Origin: Cellulophaga sp. L1A9
Lineage (GTDB): Bacteria > Bacteroidota > Bacteroidia > Flavobacteriales > Flavobacteriaceae
Length of the DNA: 64,000 bases
Assembly (NCBI RefSeq): GCF_009797025.1
Contig: NZ_CP047027.1
Span: 3,658,001-3,722,000 of the forward strand
Direction: 5' to 3'
Positions 42,352 through 50,544 of the stretch are shown piece after piece (the first letter of the stretch is position 1; each line of letters begins with the position of its first letter). Position numbers and translations under genes: made by a program. The notes below the pieces were generated by a model that saw nothing but the letters and a program-made list of their open reading frames with translations, did no database searches and was not told the origin of the DNA.

Positions 42352-43416
42352 ATGAGTACAGCTATAAAAACCAGTAAGCCAGAACCTATTCTATTAAATA
42401 CACCATTAGAATTGTTCAATAGAGGAACAGACATTACGCGCACCATTAAAGCTCTAGAATCAGGGAGACCTGTGCTCGTAACAGCCTTCTATAGTAACGG
42501 ACTAGTACTTCTTAAAGAATTGAAGCAATACCTTCAAAAGAAATTCCCTAATGATTCTTTTCAAGAACAGCGCAAATTTCGTGCTGCATACCAGAAACTA
42601 TCCAATCTTATTTTAATAGAAATTGTCGCTCATAAATTGAGTGTAAAAAAAGCACCGTCTATTGGTTGGTTGGAAAAGTTGTATCCTGAAATAAGCGATT
42701 TTCTATTACCTTTGCCTCAAGTGCAAGGATTAAATAGTGCTTGGCAATGGTTTGAAAACGGAATTTCGGTTCCTGTACTGAGAAATAAAATGCATCCGTA
42801 TTATGGCGTTTATTTTCCAACGCGTTTTGATCATTTAATACTTTTTGATCAATGGTTAAAACGTTATGAAGGCGCTAAAAAATCTGCGATAGATATCGGT
42901 ATTGGGAGTGGCATACTTTCTCTTCAGATGATAAAGTACGGTTTTCAGACAGTTTTTGGAACGGACACAAATCCTAATGCAATTGTGGGGCTAACGGAAT
43001 TTATGGGGGATACAAAATTGTCTAGAAAGATAGCTTTAGATCATGGTTCGTTGTTTGGGAAATTTGATAAACAGACAGAACTTATCGTTTTTAATCCGCC
43101 TTGGTTGCCGCAGGCACATAATTTAGACCGAATCGACGAAGCTATTTATTACAATAAAAATCTATTTTCAGATTTTTTTGCAGAAGCAAAAAAACACTTA
43201 TTGCCAGAAGGTAAGTTAGTGGTTTTGTTTTCTAATTTAGGACAAATAACAAATGCAACAAAAGAACATCCTATAGAAATGGAATTAGCGAATGGAGGAA
43301 GGTTTCAATTAGAAAAGTGCTATAAAAAATCGGTAAAAGTAGCCTCAGATAAAACAAAGAGAGAGCAACACTGGCGTACTTTAGAAGAAGTAGAATTATG
43401 GGTGTTAACCCATTAG
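42352..43416 (+). CDS. Class I SAM-dependent methyltransferase (N6-type motif)
   Basis: A 354-residue protein. The N-terminal ~150 residues are a helical substrate-recognition region. The Rossmann-like core has motif I AIDIGIGSGILSLQM (about 183-197), GTDTNPNAIVGL (acidic loop) and motif IV LIVFNPPWLPQ, the NPPY/W signature of methyltransferases acting on amide or amine nitrogen (such as PrmC or RlmF-like enzymes). The target is not evident. The next gene is 24 bases downstream on the same strand and encodes an rRNA/tRNA pseudouridine synthase, so an RNA or ribosomal-protein substrate is plausible. Confidence 0.85.
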   Translation: MSTAIKTSKPEPILLNTPLELFNRGTDITRTIKALESGRPVLVTAFYSNGLVLLKELKQYLQKKFPNDSFQEQRKFRAAYQKLSNLILIEIVAHKLSVKKAPSIGWLEKLYPEISDFLLPLPQVQGLNSAWQWFENGISVPVLRNKMHPYYGVYFPTRFDHLILFDQWLKRYEGAKKSAIDIGIGSGILSLQMIKYGFQTVFGTDTNPNAIVGLTEFMGDTKLSRKIALDHGSLFGKFDKQTELIVFNPPWLPQAHNLDRIDEAIYYNKNLFSDFFAEAKKHLLPEGKLVVLFSNLGQITNATKEHPIEMELANGGRFQLEKCYKKSVKVASDKTKREQHWRTLEEVELWVLTH

Positions 43417-43440
43417 TAAATAATACGTGCCTATTCATTA

Positions 43441-44157
43441 ATGACTAGTCAAGAATACCCAAATTATCAAGAAAAAAGTAGCGTGCAAATGCCAAATCTA
43501 GAAATAGTAGAAGAAAATAATGATTATATCGTCGTAAACAAAACAGCCGGCTATATAAGTGAAAAGAATCCTTATGAGGACAATACCATAGAAGACCAGG
43601 TTTTTAAACACCTTTTACAAAAGAAGCGAAAACCCTATGTCGGGGTTATTCATAGATTGGATAGAGTTACCAGTGGGGTATTAATTTTTGCTAAAAAGAA
43701 AAGTGTTCTTGTGGCTTTTAATGAATTTTTTAGTAGCAGAAAAGTTCAAAAAACATATTTGGCAATTGTTAAAAACAAGCCTGCAAAGAACAAAGGGAAT
43801 TTGGTGAATTTTCTAGTGAAAAATAACCTGGAAAAAAGGGCAGACATTGTGCTAACTAAATCAAAAGAGGCTTTAGACTGTAGCCTTAGCTATGAGGTTA
43901 TAGCTGAAAACGACTTTGGTTATCTTTTAGAGGTAAAACCAAAAACGGGTAGGTTTCATCAAATAAGAGCGCAATTATCACATTTAGGAGTGCCAATTAT
44001 TGGCGACGAAAAATATGGATCGGATCAAGAGTATTATCCTCTTTCTGTTTGTCTTCATTCTTGGAAGTTAAGCTATCAGGTTTCTGGGACTAATGAGAAT
44101 AAAACTTTTGTCGCTCCTTTGCCAAAGAATAAGTTTTGGGAATTTAAATCTTTGTAA
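43441..44157 (+). CDS. RluA-family pseudouridine synthase
   Basis: A 238-residue enzyme. The catalytic motif is VIHRLDRVTSGVLIFAK (Asp in HRLD). KTGRFHQIRAQLSHLGVPI and GDEKYG are the conserved downstream motifs. There is no S4 domain, as in the short RluA/RluC-like group. It isomerises uridine in rRNA or tRNA. Start at 43441; 24-base spacing from the methyltransferase suggests one transcript. Confidence 0.9.
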   Translation: MTSQEYPNYQEKSSVQMPNLEIVEENNDYIVVNKTAGYISEKNPYEDNTIEDQVFKHLLQKKRKPYVGVIHRLDRVTSGVLIFAKKKSVLVAFNEFFSSRKVQKTYLAIVKNKPAKNKGNLVNFLVKNNLEKRADIVLTKSKEALDCSLSYEVIAENDFGYLLEVKPKTGRFHQIRAQLSHLGVPIIGDEKYGSDQEYYPLSVCLHSWKLSYQVSGTNENKTFVAPLPKNKFWEFKSL

Positions 44158-44307
44158 ACTATGCTAAAATGCTTGTCGTTTTTACAAAGAACATTGGTTG
44201 TATTCTTTGATTCCTGATGACATCAAAAAAAACTAATAATTTATAGGCAATCAAAAGTATCTCCTTTTTAATTCCGGAAATGGACTTAGATTCCATCTAA
44301 TGATGGT

Positions 44308-44327
44308 TACTTTTGCGACTAATTTTG
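44308..44327 (+). promoter_or_regulatory. Two overlapping TAnnTTTG -7 elements
   Basis: TACTTTTG at 44308-44315 and TAATTTTG at 44320-44327 both fit the Bacteroidetes -7 consensus, 13-25 bases upstream of the monooxygenase start. No clear -33 TTG partner. Confidence 0.4.
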
Positions 44328-44339
44328 TATAGGATTAGA

Positions 44340-45395
44340 ATGAGTAATAAGAAGTTAGATTATGTAGTGATTGGAGCGGCTCAAGCGGGCTTGGCTATGG
44401 GATATCATTTACAAAATATGAATAAGAAGTTTCTGGTTATTGATGGTGAAGAAGAAATTGGAGCTTCATGGTTAAATAGATGGGATTCATTAAAGCTATT
44501 TACATCTACCGAATACAATCATTTACCTGGCTTAAAATTTGATGCCCCAAAAGGACATTATCCTACGAAATTTGAAGTTGCGGCCTATTTTAAATTATAT
44601 GTAAAGACATTTGATATTCCTGTACAGCTAAACACTTTAGTAACCTCCGTTCGTAAAACAGAAAAAGGATTTTTTATTGCGCATAAAGATGGCATGCTCG
44701 AGGCAGATCATGTCATTGTAGCGACAGGACCATTCCATATTCCTTATACACCTCCTTGTCATACCAAACTATCAAAGAGTGTGCTCCAAATGCATAGTAA
44801 TTATTATAAAGGATTAAACCAGTTGCAAGAGGGAGATGCTTTGGTTGTTGGTGGTGGAGATTCTGGATACCAAATTCTAAATGAAATTTCTAAAGATGGC
44901 TCTAGAACCGTATATTTTTCTGGGAACACAAATGTAAAATCCATTCCTCAGCAATTTTTAGGTAAAACAATATGGTGGTGGTTTACCTTAATTGGTTTTT
45001 TAAGTTATACCAAATATAGTTGGATAGGTAAGAAGATTAATTCCTCTACGCAACCAGTAATCGGTACAGATGTTAAGGAAATTCTTTCTAGAAAAAACGT
45101 CATCCCCGTAGGAAGAACTAAAGATGCCTTGCAGGAGGAAATGTTTTTTGAATCTAAGAAAATTTCTACCATTAAAAATATTGTTTGGGCAACAGGGTAC
45201 CGTCCAAATTTTAAATGGATAGAAGGTTTGGAACTGGATGCTAATAGCTATCCAAAAAATTATAGGGGCGTAAGTAATATAACCGGATTATATTTTATTG
45301 GGTTACCATGGATGTACACACGTGGATCTGCAACTTTAGGAGGCGTATCTAAGGATGCTAGTTATTTAGCGAATGAGATACGTAACAATGATTAA
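44340..45395 (+). CDS. FAD-dependent monooxygenase (CzcO/FMO-like)
   Basis: Start set at the ATG at 44340 (351 aa), immediately before the FAD-binding motif VVIGAAQAGLAMG (GxGxxG variant GAAQAG). A second dinucleotide fold is VVGGGDSGYQI (NADPH). ATGPFHIP and WATGYRPNF are the ATG motifs linking the two domains. It belongs to flavin-containing monooxygenase-like oxidoreductases; substrate unknown. The extra hydrophobic stretch IWWWFTLIGFLSYTKY (about 220) may contact the membrane. Confidence 0.85.
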   Translation: MSNKKLDYVVIGAAQAGLAMGYHLQNMNKKFLVIDGEEEIGASWLNRWDSLKLFTSTEYNHLPGLKFDAPKGHYPTKFEVAAYFKLYVKTFDIPVQLNTLVTSVRKTEKGFFIAHKDGMLEADHVIVATGPFHIPYTPPCHTKLSKSVLQMHSNYYKGLNQLQEGDALVVGGGDSGYQILNEISKDGSRTVYFSGNTNVKSIPQQFLGKTIWWWFTLIGFLSYTKYSWIGKKINSSTQPVIGTDVKEILSRKNVIPVGRTKDALQEEMFFESKKISTIKNIVWATGYRPNFKWIEGLELDANSYPKNYRGVSNITGLYFIGLPWMYTRGSATLGGVSKDASYLANEIRNND

Positions 45396-45420
45396 TTTTA
45401 ATTATTGCTTGTGTAGATTT

Positions 45421-45792
45421 TTAGTTCGTTGGTTTTTTATTCAAATAAGTTAGCAGTACTATAATCAAAATAGGAATTAGTACACAAATAACAACAGAAG
45501 CTTGTACGTAATTTAATCCGAAATATTCAAACCAATTTAAAAATAGAACAGACTGTTCAAATAGGGTAGTAGCGAATTTCTCAAAATCAGGGATTATAAA
45601 AATAGCAAATAAAACAAAGACTATAAAGCCAAAAATTAATGATTTTGATTTAAGTATTTTGCTTATCAAAAGAATAAAGAGGCCTGGGATTATAATATAA
45701 TATATAATTATGTTGACTTCATGGTACGTAAGACCAGAGATTTTAGAAATCCATTTTAAAATATTATAAACTGCTTGAAATATACGATCCAA
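45421..45792 (-). CDS. Small integral membrane protein
   Basis: A 123-residue protein with three strong hydrophobic segments: about 28-46 (IIIYYIIIPGLFILLI), 52-70 (LIFGFIVFVLFAIFIIP) and 97-115 (ASVVICVLIPILIIVLLTYL). No family recognised. It is convergent with the FAD monooxygenase, 25 bases apart, and lies downstream of the PLP enzyme. Distinct charges at its ends support translation. Confidence 0.6.
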   Translation of the reverse strand: MDRIFQAVYNILKWISKISGLTYHEVNIIIYYIIIPGLFILLISKILKSKSLIFGFIVFVLFAIFIIPDFEKFATTLFEQSVLFLNWFEYFGLNYVQASVVICVLIPILIIVLLTYLNKKPTN

Positions 45793-45875
45793 TGTATGCT
45801 TTATGTACTTATGCTTCTAAAATTTTCGCTCAATTATTGTGCCTATTTTTAATAATAATAAAGTCATTCTCAAGG

Positions 45876-47714
45876 TTATATATTCTCAACAAATTTCAAA
45901 AACACGTCCTTGTGAAGTTGTAAATCTAAATCTGGAGAAAGTGATACACGAACAATATAATCTTTATCACCTTCTTTAGTAGTCCCTTGTGTAGAAGTAG
46001 CAGGTACAGTCCAATAACAACCTTTTGATTGTCCGTAGCTCACACAAAACTTACTTTCGTTAGGGATTTCTGTAATCATTAAATGGATTAACTTCAAATT
46101 CAACGCTCTCTTATATTCTTCCTTTTCTTTATCCGTAGTTCCTTTGGTAGGAAGGTCTAATGAAAATACAGAAGGTGTAAATCCTTGTGCGGCTAATGCT
46201 TCCGAAACAAAATTTATTTTAGCGGCTGGTAAAGTGGTGTGGATAAAATTTACAAATTCGCGTGTATTCTTATAGGCATCATGAATGCGCTGATTCATAG
46301 AAGGCAACTGGCTTGCCAATAGTTCATATTGTAGTGCTGTAGCCTCATTATCACACAGCATTAGATGTGTTTCTATTTTTTCAAGCAAAGCTTCAGATTT
46401 GGTGTTAGCAACACAATAGCCAGCGGTACATCGTCCACCACTCGGGAATTTTGAGCCGCTAACATAGGAGATTGTTCTAACGCTAGATAATATTTTATTT
46501 TCACCTAAAAAATGTACGTTAGGGCAAAATGTTTGATCTAAAATAAAAACGGGATCTATAGCAATGCCACCAGTTGCAGTTTTGCGCTCTTTGCTTAAAA
46601 CTTCTTTTAATTTGTTAAGATCAGGAACTTCAACCCTAGGGTTTGTAGGGATTTCAGCGATGATATACGGTACCGCATCTTCTTTTGCAAGATCATCCAA
46701 AATTGCATCAATACTACGTATCATGTCATGACCACCATCAACCAATAAATCTACCACTTCTACATTATCCAGACAAGCGGCAACACGTCTAGCTTGGTCA
46801 TTTGTACCTCCATAACAATTAGGAGGAACAATAAATTTTATAGCTTTTCCTTTATGGTTTTCTAAGGCATCATCAACAAGTCCCATCATGATTGCATATT
46901 GCATAGAGAGACCACTAGAAGCAACAAGAGGTTTTGTAGTTGTTCCTGTAATTTCTTTAATCCCATGCAACACACTTGTTTTATTTGCTTCAACAGTATT
47001 CTTATTCTCAATAGCAGATTGGGCAATTAAAGCTTTTAATGCTGTAAGAGAATTTGCTGGAGTCATGGCAATAGTTTCTCTTCTACGTACATGTTGTATG
47101 TCTGACACATAAGACTCATTTTTTTCACCATTTACTACTAAAATACTTCCTAAGGATCCATGAAAATTAATAAAAAAGTCTATGTTTGGATTGGTGTTCA
47201 TTGCTCCTAGTTCTTGTTCTGTAAGGAGGATTGTGCTGCCCTCAAAAGCAGTTATTTCTTCTACAGCTTCAATTTTAGTTAGCTCAAATGTATATCCGTA
47301 TACGCTTTTTAATAGTTCAGCATTAAAACAAGAGGGGAGTGCTCCCAAGAAAACGATTCGGGTATTTCTATTTTCTAATAGATTTTTTCTCAGAATAGCG
47401 AGTATCGGAATCGTCTTAGAAGAAAAACTGATGACATTTTCAGATTTTAAACCATGTAATTTTGCAATAGCCCATTCTAGAACACAAGATAAGGGGTGTC
47501 CTAAACGAATGTAATCATAGGCCGTAGGTAATGCGCTTAAAGTAGAAGGACTTGTAGTATTTTCTTGAAATAATGCTTCAAACTGGGTTAGAAATTCCGT
47601 TTTAGCTAATTTTTCGTCATAGATATCTAGCCGGTGTGTTGTCGTTGTCAACCAACCTTTAGGCATATTTTCTAAAACCTCTTTAATATATTTACCGACT
47701 TTAATATCATTCAT
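45876..47714 (-). CDS. Cys/Met-metabolism-type PLP enzyme, unusually long
   Basis: A 612-residue protein, about 200 longer than ordinary cystathionine gamma-synthases. The C-terminal ~380 residues hold the PLP fold: FIVPPNCYGGTND near the cofactor loop, VEVVDLLVDGG, VPYIIAEIPTNPRVEVPDL, and the Schiff-base Lys in SYVSGSKFPSGGRC. The N-terminal ~230 residues (VISFSSKTIPILAILRK, then STILLTEQELGAMNT) look like a second, degenerate copy of an aminotransferase-like domain. It would act on a sulfur amino acid (gamma-synthase or lyase), but the exact reaction cannot be read. It has no operon partner nearby. Confidence 0.8.
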   Translation of the reverse strand: MNDIKVGKYIKEVLENMPKGWLTTTTHRLDIYDEKLAKTEFLTQFEALFQENTTSPSTLSALPTAYDYIRLGHPLSCVLEWAIAKLHGLKSENVISFSSKTIPILAILRKNLLENRNTRIVFLGALPSCFNAELLKSVYGYTFELTKIEAVEEITAFEGSTILLTEQELGAMNTNPNIDFFINFHGSLGSILVVNGEKNESYVSDIQHVRRRETIAMTPANSLTALKALIAQSAIENKNTVEANKTSVLHGIKEITGTTTKPLVASSGLSMQYAIMMGLVDDALENHKGKAIKFIVPPNCYGGTNDQARRVAACLDNVEVVDLLVDGGHDMIRSIDAILDDLAKEDAVPYIIAEIPTNPRVEVPDLNKLKEVLSKERKTATGGIAIDPVFILDQTFCPNVHFLGENKILSSVRTISYVSGSKFPSGGRCTAGYCVANTKSEALLEKIETHLMLCDNEATALQYELLASQLPSMNQRIHDAYKNTREFVNFIHTTLPAAKINFVSEALAAQGFTPSVFSLDLPTKGTTDKEKEEYKRALNLKLIHLMITEIPNESKFCVSYGQSKGCYWTVPATSTQGTTKEGDKDYIVRVSLSPDLDLQLHKDVFLKFVENI

Positions 47715-47855
47715 AACAATTACCTTCTGATGGGCCCTAATTTACATCAATTAGATGTATTATGGGGTCATTCTAAGAAGTTTTATAGTAGGGTAGTCAA
47801 GACAAATCACGATGATTTAAACAATTTTAATGTTGTCATTCCCTTTTTTAAAAGC

Positions 47856-48584
47856 TTATTCCAATCCTTTTTTATCAGGATTCCAAAAAGGTTTTGTTTT
47901 TATCTGCTTAGGTTCCCAACCTAGTTCATTTTTAAAGAAAGAATGTGCCGCAATACAAACCCTACTATCACCAGCAATGTAGACCATTTTCTTCCCCTTT
48001 AAGGTAGGTGCTATGTCCTTAATTTTGGCACTAATTTCTTCGTTTGAATTTTGCAATAATTCTTTAATTTCAAAAGGATATCTTCCATCAATATCAGGGA
48101 AGAATTCCTCCTTTGGGGTGTTGTAAATTATACTAGCTACTTGTTTTTCTGCTCCAAGAGCTCTATTAATCATATAGAGGTGTGAAAGGGAAGAAAGATC
48201 TCCTATCATGAGGTAACTATCCGCAGCATCATCAGCAATAAAATTACCTTTTTTAAACTTGTAATATACGGTATCTCCTTCCTTACAATCTTTAGCCCAT
48301 TGACTTCCGATACCTTTACTATGCGTGGCAATCGCTAGGTCTAGATATCCTTTAGTACCATCAATATTCCAAATGCTATAGCTTCTTATTTTATCTTTCA
48401 TAGGCAATTCTTCTTTGCCAATACCAATTCCTAACCTTAGGAAAGCGCCAGGGATAAAACTGATTTTTTTAATGCTATTACTTTGAAGTCTAATTTTAAA
48501 AGCTGTTTTAGAAAGCGCAACTTTTTCTGTAATAGTAGCTTCGTCTAAAACTACGGTTTTTAAAATACGTTCTAGAATACTCAC
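47856..48584 (-). CDS. Siderophore-interacting flavoprotein (FAD-binding 9 / SIP)
   Basis: A 242-residue protein. The FAD-binding barrel has GAFLRLGIGI and RSYSIWN (RxYS-type motif), then the SIP NAD(P)H domain with YLMIGDLSSLSHL and VYIAGDSRVCIAAHSFF. SIPs reduce ferric siderophores in the cytosol. It is downstream of an SDR gene by 11 bases and is probably the last gene of a redox operon (zinc-ribbon protein, MsrQ-like, SDR, SIP). Confidence 0.88.
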   Translation of the reverse strand: MSILERILKTVVLDEATITEKVALSKTAFKIRLQSNSIKKISFIPGAFLRLGIGIGKEELPMKDKIRSYSIWNIDGTKGYLDLAIATHSKGIGSQWAKDCKEGDTVYYKFKKGNFIADDAADSYLMIGDLSSLSHLYMINRALGAEKQVASIIYNTPKEEFFPDIDGRYPFEIKELLQNSNEEISAKIKDIAPTLKGKKMVYIAGDSRVCIAAHSFFKNELGWEPKQIKTKPFWNPDKKGLE

Positions 48585-48595
48585 GGTTATCTGTT

Positions 48596-49456
48596 CTATT
48601 TTTGAGGGTGATTGTTATTGTAGTTTTCGATCATTTTCAATAGCGATTTATGAGACCTTCCAGCTACTCGTACATAATCTGATGGAACATTATTAGCGCC
48701 ATTTCTTATGCCTTCATAAATACCCGCAATTACAGTTCCCATAAAATCTCCTAAAGCTTCTTTTCTTTCTTGGGCATATGCAGCTACAGAAACGGAAGTG
48801 TAAGTTAGATGGGTGTGGTAAATTGCATTAATCGCTTCTGCAAGTTGTGTTTGGGTTACAGCCTCTCCTATTAGATTATAAATCTGACCATTATGCTTTT
48901 CTTCCGTTAACATTTTTGCATAGGCATAACCTAATTCTTCTCTACTGGTGTATGCACATTTGCCATCGCCAGCACAGTTACTTATTTCTCCTTCTTTTAC
49001 GTATGTTGGTATATACTCTAAATCTGGTTCTATATAAATGCCATTTCTTCCAATCACCCAATGAAGTCCGGAGTTTTTAACATCTTCTTCTGTTTGTCTA
49101 TTGCTTTGAACGATAGGACTAAAAGCATTTTTGTCTTCACTCCCAATGATACTCGTATATACAATTTTTTGAAAGCCTTGGTTTTTGGCGGCTTCAATTA
49201 CATTTCGGTGTTGCTCAATTCTTTTTTGAGGTTCATCCATTCCAGAAACCAATAACACGGTAGCTACACCCTGAAGTGCACTATTAAAATCTTCCCGATT
49301 ATTATAATCCCCTTTTCTAATTTCCACCCCTAAATGTTTCGCTTTTTCTCGAGCTCTTGCAATACCAATAATGTTGTCTTTTCCGATTAATTTAATGAGA
49401 TGTTTTATAATGGAAGCACCTAATTGTCCGCTTGCTGAGGTAACTGCTATTTTCAT
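48596..49456 (-). CDS. NmrA-like SDR, NAD(P)H-binding (QorB-like)
   Basis: A 286-residue atypical short-chain dehydrogenase. It starts IAVTSASGQLGASIIKHLI (GxxGxxG nucleotide loop), with IRKGDYNN, VYTSIIGSE and GRNGIYIEPDLEYIP further along, the layout of NmrA/quinone oxidoreductase 2 proteins. It probably reduces quinones or senses NADPH. It follows the MsrQ-like gene after 33 bases and is followed by SIP. Confidence 0.88.
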   Translation of the reverse strand: MKIAVTSASGQLGASIIKHLIKLIGKDNIIGIARAREKAKHLGVEIRKGDYNNREDFNSALQGVATVLLVSGMDEPQKRIEQHRNVIEAAKNQGFQKIVYTSIIGSEDKNAFSPIVQSNRQTEEDVKNSGLHWVIGRNGIYIEPDLEYIPTYVKEGEISNCAGDGKCAYTSREELGYAYAKMLTEEKHNGQIYNLIGEAVTQTQLAEAINAIYHTHLTYTSVSVAAYAQERKEALGDFMGTVIAGIYEGIRNGANNVPSDYVRVAGRSHKSLLKMIENYNNNHPQK

Positions 49457-49489
49457 ATGATGTATTGTTATGTTTTAAATTAAGCTATT

Positions 49490-50104
49490 CTAACTTTTTT
49501 TTCTAAATGCTATAATTGATGCTCTAATAAAAGGTATTCGGAGTATAAAACCAAAGCCTACAATAATTGCGTAGATAATCCATGTTTTATCTAAAATAGC
49601 CACGTGTACGATGCTTAAAAATATAATGACATAAGACAAACGCTGAAGCTTTTTCCATTTGCTTTTTAACCGTCTCATAGCTTTTCTGTTTGAGGTAACT
49701 AAAAGAGGAACTAATAATAACACGGCTAGAAACCCCGCCATATAATTTACTTGTGTAAACGTTTCAAGGAACCCTTCTGCAGCATAAAAAATTATAAAAT
49801 GAATAATGCTCCAAATTGCAGTTGCAATGCCCATGGCTTGTCGTACATAGAGATTGGTCACTCCAAATAGTATAAAAAATGGGGTACAACTAAGTACTGC
49901 TGTCATCCATCGGATAGCAAATTCACCAGAAATGTGATATAACAGTTCTAAAGTGCTTTCATCACTATTTTCAACGCCTTCCTTTAAGGTGATCGCAAAA
50001 CCTGATGTGTAATCAACGGCTAAGAAATTTGCTAGAATAAACAATGGGATAATTGCTAGGACGGTTACGATGAGCCAGCCGTAATTATTTTTTAGAAACT
50101 TCAT
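49490..50104 (-). CDS. Ferric-reductase-like transmembrane protein (MsrQ-like)
   Basis: A 204-residue protein with six membrane spans. Candidate heme ligands are His in LLYHISGEFAIRW, SIIHFIIFY and LSIVHVAIL. The loop RRLKSKWKKLQRLSYVI is the hallmark of the MsrQ/YedZ ferric reductase-like domain. MsrQ passes electrons from the respiratory chain to a periplasmic methionine sulfoxide reductase MsrP, but no msrP gene is present in the window, so the partner is unknown. It is two bases from the zinc-ribbon gene upstream. Confidence 0.78.
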   Translation of the reverse strand: MKFLKNNYGWLIVTVLAIIPLFILANFLAVDYTSGFAITLKEGVENSDESTLELLYHISGEFAIRWMTAVLSCTPFFILFGVTNLYVRQAMGIATAIWSIIHFIIFYAAEGFLETFTQVNYMAGFLAVLLLVPLLVTSNRKAMRRLKSKWKKLQRLSYVIIFLSIVHVAILDKTWIIYAIIVGFGFILRIPFIRASIIAFRKKS

Positions 50105-50105
50105 T

Positions 50106-50303
50106 TTATTTTAAAGCGTTCAATTCTTGTAACTCTTTTTCTAAGGCCTCTGCTTTAGTTTTAAACGTCTCCATGGCTTTTTTAAGCAGACCATTTTTTT
50201 TTAAAGCCTCTTCATCCTGAACTGCAGAATACGTAATGTGACCATCTTTTTCTTTTATTTTAGAAATGCTACCGCAAGTGGGGCATTTTGCTACATCGCT
50301 CAT
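50106..50303 (-). CDS. Small zinc-ribbon-like protein
   Basis: A 65-residue protein with one CPTCGS knuckle (CxxC) near the N-terminus and a coiled-coil C-terminal half (KKAMETFKTKAEALEKELQEL). A single CxxC would require dimerisation to bind zinc. It lies one base before the MsrQ-like gene and probably heads this operon. No known function. Confidence 0.7.
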   Translation of the reverse strand: MSDVAKCPTCGSISKIKEKDGHITYSAVQDEEALKKNGLLKKAMETFKTKAEALEKELQELNALK

Positions 50304-50463
50304 AATTTGTTTTTAAACAAAGATCGCGACAGGAGCGTGGTTTTAAAAGGTAAAACCTATGCTAAAAATGGTAAATATGAAACCGATATAATAAAGAAAT
50401 GTTATTTTTAAGTACGCTTAATTTCGAGCTACTAGTACCATGAGATTTCAATTTTATAAGATA

Positions 50464-50503
50464 AATTTTCGGCTATGCGTATTTAAACACATAGCCGAAA
50501 ATT
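50464..50503. terminator. acs terminator
   Basis: AATTTTCGGCTATG pairs with CATAGCCGAAAATT around a 12-base loop, 41 bases beyond the acs stop on the minus strand. Confidence 0.75.
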
Positions 50504-50544
50504 CATTGTTATTTATTGATCAATGGTTTCTTAAAAATTTTCCT

